Positions 19,064 through 32,087 are shown, counted from the first letter of the stretch. The stretch is 64,000 nt of DNA from Adiantum capillus-veneris (GCA_014529385.2 CM043961.1:17579478-17643477); one strand, 5' to 3'. Numbers and translations: made by a program. The notes: generated from the sequence alone by a model not told the origin.

Positions 19064-21516
19064 CATCCAAACCCATGGCTTCTAAATCAATAAAGAGAGA
19101 AACGGTTGTGGATGCATTGGCTTCATCATCTTTGAGTTCGTCATCCTCCATCTCATCATCTTCATCATCATAACAATCATGCATTCTCGCTAAGACTTGC
19201 TGCCGCCGGACTTGATTTATCGACCTCCCTCTCCTCTGTTTCCACATCATCCAAAGTCGGAGGTGGAAGAGGGTCGAAGATGATCTCCACTTCATTATTG
19301 GAAAAAATGGTTCTCCCCCGAGGTGTTAAGAGACTTACGAACCAAAGTTTTGGTTGGTGGATTGCTGGGATATAGATGACCTATAAAAGAGAAGCTCAAA
19401 GTGAGTAACATTGGTATAATTAATGCTACAAGAAAATACGAATAAAAAAGGTACATGTCACTCATTTTCTCACAATTGCGCGGTAAAACTAAAGTCATAC
19501 ATCCCTGTGTGATGCACACTAGAGTCCACCATGTAGAGACCATTCTCATGTCATCTAGACATATTTGCAAACCACTTGCACTGGAAGATGAAGGTATGAA
19601 AGTTTCTCAAATCAACCTTTAGTATCCTTTCAATAGTTTTGCAATACCTGATCCATCACCATTTGTGTCAAAGTTGCCCATGATGCACAATCCATGGTGG
19701 TTCTACTCTCGTCAATGTGGCGTGTACGAAAGTGACGACCCTTTGACCACATAGAGTTAAAGGAAAGGCACTACAAAATAGAAAAATATCTTTTATCAAA
19801 TACATATTAAAGATAATTTCAAGCAAAAAGTTTACAATATGGTTTAGGTATATGAGTACTCTACCTTTGGTATGCAGCCTCGTGCATACTCCCATTCTTT
19901 GCTGGTGATGTCTTCTCAACACGCTTTTGCCTCGGTCATTCTCTCATGAATCCACTCTGCACTAATGAGATCTGGAAAACATGCAACGTGTCTAGGCATT
20001 GGGGGTGCCCTCCTTCCTCCATGTGCTTGTTTCCATGCTTCTCTCTCTTGCAAACGCCTTGCCTTTGCCATTGTCCACAAGTCCACCCACTTGGTCATAA
20101 TCTTTGCATTGAGAATAGAAAATTTATTGACCACTTGGGATAGATTCATATCCATGTTAAGTAGTTTTCCCTTTCCACTTGGAAAGTGCATGTGAAGTCA
20201 TCCTTGCATCTTCCTCGTCTGACCACATGCGAGGCATTGAAGGATCAACTTGTGCCAAATACTCTGATATTTAAAAAAATGCCTCTTGAATGATCCACCC
20301 TTCAGCCATACATGCCTCTGGTTGAGACCGTAGCCGCAAAAAATCTTTGAGAGTCTTTAAAAACCTCTTTAAGAAGAACATCCATCGTGCGTGCACTACT
20401 CCACATATAGCCATCTCCTCCACCACGTGAACCAAGAGGTGAATTTGACTAAGAAGGTCCAATCGAGGAAATGCATCTTCAATGGTACACACAATTTCTG
20501 TTGCAAGTGTTTGAGCAGCAGGAATAGCATCTATTTCGATTTCCTTGGAGCTCACAAATTTGCAAGAAAACACACAAGGATACACTAAGTGCTAGTTAAA
20601 ATTATTGTGTACATAAAAAAGGTGTAGTTGAGTAGAGTCTTATGGTGTACCTTACTAGCTGTCCTAGTTTGAAAATAGCGTCCCTGACTTTCTTGTCCCG
20701 CCATATACACATTCTCACCGGCATAATGAACTACAATGTAAATCAGGAAAAGCGAAAGTGAGGGAAAGTCATACACACAAACTATAGATAGAATAGGGAG
20801 TATGAAGATTACCTGAAGCATCTTGTGCCAATCATTGGAATTCAACCCATACAATTGAACACTTCCGCCCTTCTTCGATTTTGTGAAAGCTCCCTTTAGC
20901 GACCTCATGTATTCTGTTGGTGTGCGAATAGAGGCAATGGTACCCTTCACCTTGTATAATTCTTCTTTGACTAGCATCCATGCATATGGTGCTTTAGGAA
21001 GCACAATCTTTCCATTTGGGGCACGACATGGAGTATCAGAGGTGGGGAGACGTTTTAAAAGCCTCAAATCCTCCCTCGCACCCAAAGAGTCCTTATTGCC
21101 AATAATGTGGTCCCATAGTGTTTGGGCTACATTCTTCAATGTGTGCATGGGATCCAAGAGATGTTGTATTTTTTTAATTCTTCCAATATGGAAGCCTTAA
21201 AATATGGAATATCTTGATATACCTTTTGGTGGAGGACACGGAGCCGGATTTTTGTTGTGCTGTTCTTCCCAAATGGTTGCCCAATCTGCCATCGTGACCT
21301 TTAGAGGGGTCTTCCCATTTGTTGGAGCCTTGTGCTTGTTATGCCCTTGGAGTAAGAAATGATGGTTGTTTGAATAGATTACCTTGCGCAAGGAATCGGG
21401 CCTCTACATCACCAATGATGGCCCGCAAGTAGGACATGCATTGTGCCCTGATGTGGACAACCCTGCATACATATCATATCGTTAGAGAGATGAGTGAACT
21501 AAAGGGAAAGAGGGAA

Positions 21517-21564
<48 letters not shown>

Positions 21565-23030
21565 GGGTTTTCAAAAATCTCTCCAAGCCCAAGATAGTCG
21601 TGCATAGTCCACATAAGGATTTCCCTCACAAAGGCCTCTCTCCCCCCCTTTGCAAGTGAGACATCGACAACACGAATGCCTCTCCATAACTCCTCCAACT
21701 CCTCGATGAGGGGCTCGAGGTAGACGTAAATATTTGACACTTTGTACTTCCCTGGCACAAGCAAGGAAAGAAGTATATTGCCCTTCTTGGTTGTCTCCCA
21801 TGGTGGAATATTGTACTTGATGATCACCACAGCCCAAGTGCTCCATGAAGTAGACTTAGTGCCGAAGGGGTTGACACCATCACTTGCTAACCCAAACCTG
21901 AAGTCTCGAGGCTCCAACCCAAACTCTAGCCATTGAGTTTCGATGTGCCTCCATGCAGCTTAATCGGCAGGGACACGCATCATTCCATCATTTGAGTGGT
22001 GGTTGGCGTGCCACACGAGAAGCTCCACGGTAGAACTGCTTTTAAACATGTGTTGGATGCGAGGAATTAATGGAAAATATCTCAATACTATTTGGGGTAG
22101 GTGCGCCCCGCTCACTCCGGTCTTGTATCGTGCCTCTCCGCACATGGGACATTTGAGGTTGCATGTGCGTGATCATTGTGGTATAACATGCAATTGTTGA
22201 CGCACACATGGATGCGCTTATACTCCATTCTAAGTGCAGTGACATACGATCTAGCTCGTCGACGATCTGGAGGCATGTGGTGATTTTCTAGCAACATTTT
22301 GTCCATCAAAGTATAACAAACAAGCGTATTAGTATAATTGCTAGAAGTCGGCACCATAAAGCGAGTGGAGAGTATATAAAAGCCACATTTCATACTTACA
22401 AAAGTAGTGCATCGACACTTGCATTACTCCAACCGAATTTTGCTTGCATGTTGAGGACTTTCGACGATGCTCGGAGCACTGAGTACCATGCACCTTCATA
22501 AAGAGGTGTTCGGGCACTCGCCATCAATCTATCCTCCGTTTTGGGAGCCCGGTCGTTTAGTGCAAGGCTAATAATCCTCCTCGCACACGTCGCGCTCATG
22601 AGCTAGTAACTTATCACACATGTCGAACATGTGCTCATCCTTTGCCTCAAAGTGCGACGGAGATGCCATAGGAGCTGCCGAAGTAGAGGCAATGGGAGGA
22701 TCACCACGCGGTGCACCCAAATTGCCCAATCGCTTTTGCCTCTACCGTTCAGTGCCTTGCGCGCCGGTGCACCACCACTGAACACAGACCATAGGGGAAC
22801 CTCCTCAAGCGACAGGTGAGTCGCGCTCTCATCTCTCTTAGCGCTTTTTCAAGGATGTTAAAGCCCTTCGTTCTCCACATGATCCAAGGCAATGCGCCTC
22901 AAGCGAGGGATTGCCCTTTTGTGCTTGGCGCAAGGACAATATATGGAGTTTTTCCTTGAGCCAGCGATCGCGCTTAGCGCCTCCAGGGGGACCATGATCA
23001 TCCCAGTCGATGTCTTGCACACGCGAAAAG
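19064..23030 (-). pseudogene. Decayed CACTA TNP2-type transposase
   Basis: Read on the minus strand, fragments in the right order match the transposase of the complete element at 57312-61370. The N-terminal segment is DIDWDDHGPP (about 23020-22840), followed by WSNASVDALL (22400), HHMPPDRRRA (22250) and FPLIPRIQHMFK (22060). The TNP2 core is GLASDGVNPFG...STSWSTWAV and ILMWTMHDY (21900-21600). After that come LDPMHTLKNVAQTLWDHIIG (21150), the DUF4218-like KEIEIDAIPAAQTLATE (20550), DUF4216-like pieces (19900-19500) and an acidic tail. Introns are partly recognisable (CTTCAG|GTAATC near 20815). Several frame changes and missing joins make it non-functional. It ends abruptly at the LTR fragment. 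Confidence 0.85.
21521..21559. repeat. (GA)n microsatellite inside the transposase intron
   Basis: About 38 bp of GA repeats follow the exon end (the catalytic HDYLGLGE region), where an intron is expected from the other copy. Confidence 0.85.
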
Positions 23031-23259
23031 TTGTTTATTTAGTCATGTGTCCTAAAAAAAAATTACATGAAGTTAAGTTCAAAGAGAGTAAATGACAATG
23101 AGTGCTAAAATTTATTTTTAACTAGAAGAAAACTTAAAAGATGCAATTAACAAACATTTAAAAGTGTACAAAATAAAGTTAACCTAGCTGGCAATCGCGT
23201 TACAACAAAAGGTAAACACAAAACAACGCTCCTCCCCCTCCTTCCCTATTGTTTTTTGT

Positions 23260-23260
23260 A

Positions 23261-23315
<55 letters not shown>
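23260..23315. repeat. (CA)n microsatellite
   Basis: About 55 bp of AC dinucleotides. The surrounding 23031-23570 shows no gene. Confidence 0.95.
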
Positions 23316-23317
<2 letters not shown>

Positions 23318-23577
23318 CATAAACCCTAAAGAAATAAAAAAAGTAGAGATATCAAGACACACCTCGTTCATTTTCCAAATGGTTCCTTTGTTGAAATGTC
23401 TCTTTGTGCGTGGTAGAGAAGAGACGCTTGTTTGGAAATGGTTGCGTTTCTCGGCTTGTTAGATTTGCAAATGTTAAAAATGTTAGGTTTGTTAGAGACA
23501 GTGAATGTAAGATAGAGATAGAGGTAGTGAATGTTAGATAGAAATGTTAAGTTTGTTAGATAGAAATGTTACAAAGA

Positions 23578-23900
<323 letters not shown>

Positions 23901-23959
23901 TAGAGATATCCATTGACAGAAAGAGATAGGCAGAGAGAGGAAGATAATGAAATAGGGAG

Positions 23960-24385
23960 ATAAAGAGCAATGATTGTAGATGGAGCAACCATTTTGTGGT
24001 GTACGCAGTGCAGATATGCTCCTGCTTCTGTAAAGTGCTATGAAAAAGGCCTTCTTTACGTGATGCCGACATACTTTCTACTCTCCTCTCCTTAACTTCT
24101 CTATATTTCTCTCTATCTCTCTTCCTATCTCTTTCTCCCCAATGAATAAGCATTAGGTTGGATAGCTTTTAACGATACCGTGCCTCAGAATGGAGGCAGA
24201 CATGCGTGCAAAATGGAGGCAAAGTAATCCCTCAAACAAGGAGCTGCTCTGAAGAGATGTTACGCAAGAAGCACAATAAAGAAGCTCTTCTTCATAGCAC
24301 TCTACAGAAGCAGCAAGCACTCTCGCACTCCACACAACACAAAACAATGGCTACATTTACAACCATAACTTCTTATCTCTACTTA
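23960..24385. mobile_element. Foldback (MITE-like) element with arms of about 95 bp
   Basis: The left arm (23960-24058) and right arm (about 24278-24385) are imperfect inverted copies. The complement of the left arm contains TTCATAGCACTTTACAGAAG and the right arm has TTCATAGCACTCTACAGAAG. Both continue into ACACAAAATGG-like and CTACATTTACAA-like sequence. The 220-bp middle has no coding signal. No target duplication was identified. Confidence 0.6.
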
Positions 24386-24732
24386 AAATGATGGCTACAT
24401 TACGTATATGTATATATATTTGTGTGTACGGGAGTATAACACTCGAAGGTTAGACGCTTCCTCTTGGATATAGTCCCTTTTTTAATCATGGCGTTGCGGT
24501 CATTGGTCCACTCTTGTATGGATTACCGCAACGTACCTTTGGTTTTACCATGGTTGAGACTGTGATGATATCTAAAGAGGTGCCACTTGACCTTTGGTAC
24601 TACTAGCCTCTACTTAGGTCTACTAGTATGTATATGTATCTATTTGTTTGTGTGCTAATATACTTGTGTACATATTTATAGATGAGTGAGTAGGGGAGAA
24701 AGCTTAATCTTATATTTCTCTTTGTAATGTAG

Positions 24733-25346
24733 ATGTCAGATGAGAGACAACTTGGTGGGGAGCAGCCAAGTGGCTCTTCCTTTGGTTGGTTCACATCCCA
24801 GGTGGGCTCCCACCCGGGGTGGACATCGCCTCTAGTGGACCCGAGTCTTGAGTCGGTGAGAATAAGCAAAAAAATAAAGAATACTTGTGGCTAGTTAACC
24901 CTAAACCATGAGTGTCATAGGTTTATTTTTGTTATTTGTAGGCATGGCCATCCTACAGCTACTCTTCTCAGGTTCCTCCATCGATCGTAGATCCAACCCT
25001 ACAGCGGACTCTCTTTACGAGACCAGTACCTCCGAGAGACAGAGAATTTGTTTTGTTGCTACACTCTGTAGCAGCTTGCGAGCTACGGTATTTCTCCGTA
25101 GACTACACCATGGGGGAGTCAGGGAGGGATTCCTTACCTACAGAGCCTCGCACCGACGGCTCAGTCTACAACCCCTTCTTGTCGTCATACTCCCCTTCCA
25201 TTGCAGGGTCCCACTCCCATCGCATGACAGGGCCCTACGTGTATTACATTTGTCACCGCAGTTCATTTTGCCAATCAATTCTTTATGCCTATGATGTTGT
25301 ACAATTGTCATTATTACATTTGCCAATCAATTCATTTTGCCTATGA
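24733..25346 (+). CDS. Two-exon gene of unknown function inside a CACTA-type element
   Basis: Exon 1 (24733-24855) starts ATG TCA GAT and reads EQPSGSSFGWFTSQVGSHPG. Exon 2 (24942-25346) reads AWPSYSYSSQVPPSIVDPTL, then REFVLLLHSVAACELRYFSV and GSHSHRMTGPYVYYICH, and ends in TGA. The 86-bp intron has GTGAGA and TTTGTAG borders and joins in phase 0, giving about 175 residues. It is rich in Ser, Pro and Tyr, and I recognise no domain. It lies upstream of the CACTA terminus at 25740, so it may be the accessory gene of that family, like the Ser/Pro-rich minus-strand gene at 54853 in the complete element. Confidence 0.5.
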
Positions 25347-25499
25347 TGTGTACAATTGTCAATTTTGCAAACAATGCGTCTTGTGGGTGACTATTTTGGG
25401 TCTATTATCTACCCTTGCACTTTTTTAAAAAAGTGAATCAAGTACAATATGGTTGATGGGTGGCAGGGCATTCAATGCCCTGTCACCAAAAAAAAATTC

Positions 25500-25740
25500 T
25501 CTCGGGCGTCGCTATAACCGTCGCTATTTATGGCTCTGGAGCATCGCTATAAGCGTCGCTATAGACTTCTGTGTAAACGCCGCTATAACCGTCGCTATGA
25601 GCGTCTCTATATAGCGACGCTTATAGCGACGCTCTTGTAGCGACGCTATTAGCGACGGTTTTAGCGACGCCGGGGGTTATAAAAACCCAGTGTATTTCCG
25701 TCGCTAACAGCGTCACAAGAGCACACAACCTCTTGTAGTG
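25500..25740. mobile_element. CACTA right end, GTCGCTA family, inserted in a Gypsy gag
   Basis: The segment ends CCTCTTGTAGTG at 25740, the same terminus as at 3602. At least twelve GTCGCTA or TAGCGAC motifs occur in both orientations, the subterminal-repeat pattern of CACTA elements. The next bases, ACATCTTCAGAAG, are the gag of a minus-strand Gypsy, so the element landed in coding sequence. The other flank and left terminus were not found. Confidence 0.75.
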
Positions 25741-26051
25741 ACATCTTCAGAAGAACTTAGACTGTCATTGCTTTCTTTCTCTTTGGATTCCTCCTCTCGA
25801 ATGGGAGAGAGTCTTCTTTTGGGGGTCTCTTCAAGAGGCCTCCTAAGCTCTCTCTCCTCTAGGAGAGGAAGGGAAATTCCATAAGCACGAAGTTGTTGAG
25901 TAACTTCGGCTTGCAAAACAAGGTTGCCCATAGCTTGTTGCAACCTAGTGACGAGATAATTCACAAACATGGGAGCATCATCATTAGCACCTTCATGTGC
26001 AAAATCAAAGCTATCAATGTTCATTCTACTCTCTTGATTATTGTCAGCCAT
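25741..26051 (-). pseudogene. Gypsy family B gag, 5' fragment
   Basis: ATG at 26051 opens MADNNQESRMNIDSFDFAHE. The frame matches the start of the plus-strand family-B gag at 45805 and is related to family A (MADNSKESEINVDNFDFA). It is cut after about 103 codons by the CACTA end at 25740. Gag would form the particle shell; nothing of pol is seen beyond the break. Confidence 0.85.
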
Positions 26052-26452
26052 GTTAACAAAATTTATGTTTATACTTAGTGTATGCTTTGGCAATACAAAA
26101 CCTTAGTTACCACTCCTCTTAGCCTTTGAAAATCGGCTCTTAAGTATCTACACCCATGGCTCAAAGTGGTTAATTATAGAGAGTAGAGGAGTAGGTCTAA
26201 CATAGCAGAGTTTCCAAGGGCTAGCTCCTTTCGGACTTCTTATGGCTCAATAATGGTAAAGCCGTAGGCAAGTCTAAAAAGACTCCATTATTAAGTCCAA
26301 AGCTCCCGAGGTGTGCACCATCCCCCACATAGTGGGCTTAACAAAACCGATATTAGATCACAGTTCCACTTACTCTATTATAATTAACAACATCAACCAT
26401 TTATAGGCTACTTAAGGACCTCTCTTCTTAAGCAAGAAAAGAGAAACCAAAT

Positions 26453-26465
26453 GCTCTGATACCAA
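26453..26465 (-). other. Primer-binding site, initiator-Met tRNA type (family B)
   Basis: The complement reads TTGGTATCAGAGC directly after the LTR end, placing the 5' LTR at 26466. Confidence 0.88.
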
Positions 26466-27503
26466 TGTAATGGAATTTGCCTTAATATGTGAGAGTAGTG
26501 GAATTTAATGAGAGTACTTTCAAGAAATGATTTTGTGAGCATAGCGGGTTGACATAATTGAAGATAGCAACATAATCATAGCAATTAGTTAACTTGGTAT
26601 AGACAATACTTTTGCAAGAGAGAGAGTTTAGAGAACATGACAACAGTTGAGGACCGGATTTATGTGGAGCCAGTCCCCCCTCCAATAGGCATTTGTATTA
26701 TGATTTCTCTCATAAAGAGAGACTTGTTACAATACAGTCTTTGTGTTCCTTGTGACCTAGGTGATGCCATGAAGATGGAAGGCTTCATGCATCACAAACA
26801 TAACATAAAATTGAAGAAAGCTTTAACTATCCCAAGCCTTAGTCCCAAGACCTCAAACACCTTCGAAGGTGGAGAGAGCTAGCAGGGAATGAGGGTAGGG
26901 AAGAGGAAGAAGAAACATTTTGTAGGAGAAAGAATTAGTTCCTCACTTATCATACTCTTGTTGCTAGCATACATAATAGCATAGTAATGAAGAAGAAGGA
27001 GATGGCAAGCTTAAGCATTGAAGCATGGCTCTTGGTTGGATTTGCACTCCATAGCCAAGAGTGTTGGTGTAGGCTCTCAACCTCTACTTGCTTGGAGAAG
27101 GAGAGGGACTCTTGCACTTTGCATAGTACACAATGAGAGTGCTTGTGAGTGTGTGTGGGTGAGTATACCCCCTTAGCACCCCCCCTAGCTTGCTTGGGTG
27201 GACCCCCCCTTGTAGCTCATGCTTGAAGCTCATTGGACCCCTCCAGGCCTAGCCAATCACAAGTAGAGCCTATTACAAGCAACAGGGATAGCCTTGGGAC
27301 AAGTGTCCTACTTTCCCCTTTGAGAGAGAGGACTTGATAAATGCAAAAACAATTAGATAATTCAAGTAATTTATCATTGGACCCCTTTGAAGCCTAGCCA
27401 ATAGGCTTCAAGCAACACATGAAGGTAACATGGGTAGGGACCCGACATGTGTCCTTGTTGCCTCTTCAAGTTGGGGCTTCCCTTGTGAGTGTGAGTGTGT
27501 CCT
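26466..27503 (-). mobile_element. Family B Gypsy 5' LTR, truncated
   Basis: It begins TGTAATGGAATTTGCC on the plus strand and follows the inverted family-B LTR of 43797-45392 through the GGACCGGATTTATGTGGAGC and GACATGTGTCC regions. It stops at about 27503, where CACTA transposase sequence starts without spacer. About one third of the expected LTR is missing. Confidence 0.82.
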
Positions 27504-29543
27504 TAGTGTATCCTTGTGTGTTTTCTTGTAGATTTGTGAGCTCCAAGGAAATTGAAATAGATGCTATCCCTGCTGCTCAAACACTTGCAACACAAACCGT
27601 GTGTGCCATTGAAGATGCATTTCCTCGATCGTTCTTTCTTAGTCAAATCCACCCCTTGATTCACGTGGTGAAGGAGATCGGTATATGTGGAGTAGTTCTT
27701 CTTAGAGAGGTTTTTAAAGAATCTCAAAGGTTTTGTGCGGCTACGGTCTCAACCAGAGGCATGTATGGCCGAAGGGTGGATCGTGCAAGAGGCATTTGTT
27801 TACATCTCAGAGTATTTGGCACAAGTTGATCCTTCAATGCCTCACATGTTGCTAGCTAATGAGGAAGATGCAAGGATGACTTAGTGGTCAATAACTGTTG
27901 TATTCTCAATGCAAAGGTTATGACCAAGTGGATGGACTTGTGGATAGTGGCAAAGGCAAGGTATTTGCAAGAGAGAGAAGCATGGAATTAACAATAACAT
28001 GGAGAAAGGAGGGCATCCCTAGTGCCTAGACACCTTGCATATTTTCCAGATCTCATTAGTGCGGAGTGGATTCATGAGAGAATGACCGAAGCAAAAGCGC
28101 CCGGAGAAGACATCACCAACAAAGAATGGGAGTATGTACGAGGCTGTGTATCAAAGGTAGAGTACTCATATACCTAAACCATATTGTAAATTTTTTTCTT
28201 GATTTTATCTTTTTATTTGATAAAAGATATTTTCCTATTTTATAGTGCCTTACCTTTAACTCTATGTAGTCAAAGGGTCGTCACTTTCATACACACCACA
28301 TTGATGAGCGTAGAACCACCATGGATTGTGTCATCATGGGCAACGTTGACACAGATGGTGATGAAGCTAGGTACTATGGACTATGCAAAGGATACTAAAC
28401 GTTAATTTTAGAACCTTTCATACCTTCGCTTCAAGTGCAAGTGGTTTGCATATGTGTCTAGACGACATGAGAATGGCCTCTACATGGTGAATTCTAGTGT
28501 GCATCACACAGGGAGGTATGACAATTTAGTTTTACCGCGCAATTGTGAGCAGGTCAGTGGCTACCTTTTTTAATTCTTATTTGCTTGTAACATTAATTAT
28601 AACAATGTTAATCACTTTGAGCTTCTCTTCTATAGGTCATCTATATCCAAGTAATCCACCAACCAAAACTTTGGTTCGTAATTTCGTAACACCTCTGGGT
28701 AGAACCATTTTTTCCGCTAATGAAGTGAAGACCATTTTCGATCCTCTTCCACCTCCTACTTTGGATGAGGTGGAGACAGAGGAGAGGGAGGTCGATGAAT
28801 CAAGTCCGGCGGCGGCAAGTCTTAGCGAGGATGATTGTCATGATGATGAAGATGATGAGATGGAGGATGATGAAGCCAACGCATTCACAAACGACAATTC
28901 CGTTTCTCTCTTTATTGATTTAGGAGCCCCGGGCTTAGAATTGGATGATGCTTCTTGTGGGGATCTTTTGGAAGAAAATTCATAAACATTTTACATACTT
29001 TAAGTTATGAAGATTTTTGGTCGTGTAATCCATTCATCTGTCTCTCCTCCCTCTTCGTCTCTCTAATTTTGTGGTGACATGCTCAATTATGTTAATCAAG
29101 TGACAATATTGATTAGTTTAGTTGTAACCAAGTGTAATCCTAAATAGCTAACTATTGTTTCATGTTTTCATATCCATTTTAATTTTTTTAAAGAAAATTT
29201 CATATTTTATTTCTTAATAATTATTGAGAGGAGGGAAACACCAAAAGTTGAGAAGGGAGGGGGAGGAATGTTTAAGCCAGAATTTCAAAGTTTAGGCGCT
29301 AAATCTCCCCTCGAAAATAAGCGTGGTAATGGTAGCGGCAATAACTGAGGTAAATATCGCGGTAATAATCGCGAAAATAATCATGGTAATAATTTAAATA
29401 CACCCCCCCCCTCCCCCCCCCCCCCCCCACCCCCGGGGCCCCGCCCCCTGCCCTCCTCTCTCTGCACTCTCTAGCTGAATTTGAACCTTCTCTCTATAAA
29501 ACGCGATAAAAGACTGCGGTAAACAATTAGAGATTTCATAGTG
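27504..29543 (+). pseudogene. 3' part of a CACTA transposase with its right terminus
   Basis: It starts at TTAGTGTATCCTTGTGTG, a sequence also found (inverted) at 20590 in the minus-strand copy. Coding pieces follow in order: FVSSKEIEIDAIPAAQTLAT with FPRSFFLSQIHPLIHVV (DUF4218-like, 27523-27700), GWIVQEAFVYI-like sequence (27770), PDLISAEWIHERMTEAKA (28050), DUF4216-like LRFKWFAYVSRRHENGLYMV (28440) and an acidic tail ending IDLGAPGLELDDASCGDLL (28985). The region after 29280 has GCGGTAA-type repeats and ends in TTTCATAGTG at 29543, a CACTA terminus. The 5' half is absent. Confidence 0.82.
29401..29440. repeat. C-rich homopolymer tract
   Basis: About 30 C with few interruptions lies within the CACTA subterminal region. 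Tracts like this are prone to sequencing length error. Confidence 0.8.
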
Positions 29544-30072
29544 TAATATAACATTAAACATACAAGATGTTTAATTTCAATTTTTTCCTCTTTAGTTAAA
29601 CATCTACTTAACATTAATCATGAAATCTATACTCATCTCTACGTTAATATGAATTTAACATTAACCGTTAAATTTATGTTAATCTCTCTTTCTCCCTCTC
29701 TTTTCCTCTCTCCCTAATATCACAGAAAGCAAGCAAGCAAGTATCTACGAACTAATCACACGTCTATAACAAAAAATCAAATAAGAAAAGTGAGGTCAAC
29801 CAAGCAAGCAAGACGCACCTACACTAAACATGAAAGAGGTACAAAATCTTTGAATCAAACTTTTCTAATGTGTGTGTGTGTTTAAGGCAATGGGGAGGGG
29901 GGGGGCGGGGGATTGTGTACAAGCTTACCTCTTGTGTTCCTCTAGCATTCGGATCTTTGTGCGGTCCTCTTGTGTAGAGGCCTCTTGCGGTCCACCCTCT
30001 CCTCTCCACAACGATCGTCGACGAGCGAGTGGTGGAGCACTCCACCAAAGATTGATTGTGCATGTGTGCATA

Positions 30073-30113
<41 letters not shown>

Positions 30114-30190
30114 TAGAGAGAGGTGTGAGCTTTGAGAGGGAGAGAAAGAGAGAATACGGTTACAGGTGAGATGGCGGTAAGAGTAGAAGA
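29544..30190. other. Non-coding stretch with GT/GA runs
   Basis: AT-rich sequence with AACATTAA repeats, then GT and GA runs at 30074-30120. Small frames on both strands are repeat-driven. I see no gene. Confidence 0.5.
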
Positions 30191-30351
30191 GCAAGGTATG
30201 CTGCAAAAAACACGGCATACCGCGCTCTCTTCCTTTTTGAAATTTGCACGGTAATATGTGCGATAATATGCGTTGTAATATATGCGATAATATTTAATTT
30301 ACAAAAATAATACTTTCCACTCTCCTCTCTCCGCTTTTGTCACCCCATTTT

Positions 30352-30421
<70 letters not shown>

Positions 30422-30467
30422 AAATGCGGTAAAGGGCCGCGGTGAACATTTTGAAAGTTTCATAGAG
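30190..30467. mobile_element. Second GCGGTAA-type CACTA end (degenerate)
   Basis: GCACGGTAATATGTGCGATA repeats precede a CT run (30353-30419). Then TGCGGTAAAGGGCCGCGGTG and AAAGTTTCATAGAGG follow. The order and wording match the termini at 29543 and 61737, but the last bases are AGAGG rather than AGTG, so the end is mutated or truncated. Confidence 0.5.
30353..30419. repeat. (CT)n microsatellite
   Basis: About 66 bp of CT. Confidence 0.95.
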
Positions 30468-31217
30468 GGAGTGGTTCCCCCTTTGGGTAAATCCCCTTTA
30501 GATATGACCTTTCCGTATATCTGTTCGCGAGTACCATGGTTTTGCTCCCAGGATAAGAGGGAATAAGGTTTGTTGCCCCAAGTGAAATGTTTGGAGAAGA
30601 GAAAATTTTGGAATGGAAACAAGATCCTCACAGTATTCCCCATTTCAATTATGTTACCAATTTGCCAACAATGTCAAGGTCAATCTCCACCCAAAGTGTT
30701 TGCTAGGAATTTCCTATCCGGTCTGCCAAAGAATACAAGCATTGTTCTGATTCGAACAATGGATAGAAGGAGCAAATAGGACTTTCCCTGGAGAAGCAAC
30801 AAGTTCTCCAATGCATGGCCAGGGAAAGGTGGCCAAGTCTACAAACTCTGTGACATGCACCACCTGACCACATAGGATAAGTGTGGGAGCAGACAAGAGG
30901 GCCATATTATCTTCTTTCTTACAAAAAAAACATTTCAAATAGTCCTGAGCCTGAGTAGAAGATCTTGTCTACCACGTCCAGGCGTTTAAATCTAGAGTCT
31001 ATTTCACATGCGATGACTGCTAAATCAGGTAATCTACGATTAAAAAACAACCACCTATTCACGAAACACGGATAGCTAAGACCACACCACAGAAGAGAGT
31101 CCATTGTTCAAGAGAACAAATACGGACCTGGTGAAGGTCACGAAGCAGAGTTTGCATTAGATAATGGACTTTGTTGAGAGATGATCCTCTTTAATAGCAT
31201 TCTTGGTGAAGATTTGC

Positions 31218-31266
<49 letters not shown>

Positions 31267-32087
31267 CAATTCCTTTCCTCTCTTAACCTCTCTTCTATCT
31301 CTATTTTCCTCTCATTCTGTCTATACTCTCTACCTCTCTTCCGCTACTTCTTATATACCTCTCTCTCTCTCTCATCCATCTCTTTTCCTCTTTCTCTATT
31401 TCTATATCCCTTAAAGAATTATCGTAGCCCTTCTCTATGATGTTTGGATACAGTGGCGGCCTTATGAGTATAGTAAGAGGCCCCCCACACGGGAGGGGGT
31501 AATCTGTAAGACAAGACACTTACTTTTTTGATTTGACATGTGCACAAGCACACACGAAAAGGGAAGAGGGGGTAACCTTTGCAAAATCCAAATGCACCTC
31601 AAAGAGGTGTAGTTATGCGAGGGAGGAGGGGTAATCCAATAACAATTACCCCCTCTCGTGTGGGGGTACCTAACCACCTTAATTTTTACCATTTCATGTG
31701 TGATCAATGCATTATAAATCATTAGGGCTGTGTTAAGAAGCACCAGCTGGCCCTACATATATTGTTTAAACTAGGACGTACCTCGTCTAGCAGCTACCAA
31801 GGCTAAAACTCAGGCTTTGAGAGTCGCCCCCTTCAAATGTGAGCACCGCGTGGTGGGCAGTCACGAAAGGGATCTAGAAACAGTTATTGAGGAGTACATT
31901 TGGATTGAAGATTCCTTGACGTGAGCTGGATGGTGCAGTACAAGGAGGTACGCAGATAGTGCAGGGCTTTTTCTGAAAGGCGTCTCGTGGACGGTAGACG
32001 AACAGGGTGGCCAATGGCTATGCATGCATAGCATGGGCCGTGACTTGTGTGACACGTAGTAGAGTCGTGTTGAGTGGTGAGTCCACA

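Noticed and set aside
22003-23095. Plus-strand frames across the minus-strand CACTA transposase
   Set aside because: They are shadows of the transposase exons on the other strand.
30714-31104. LINE or other reverse-transcriptase relic
   Set aside because: Some protein-like pieces are present on the minus strand, but no RT, endonuclease or zinc motif is recognisable.
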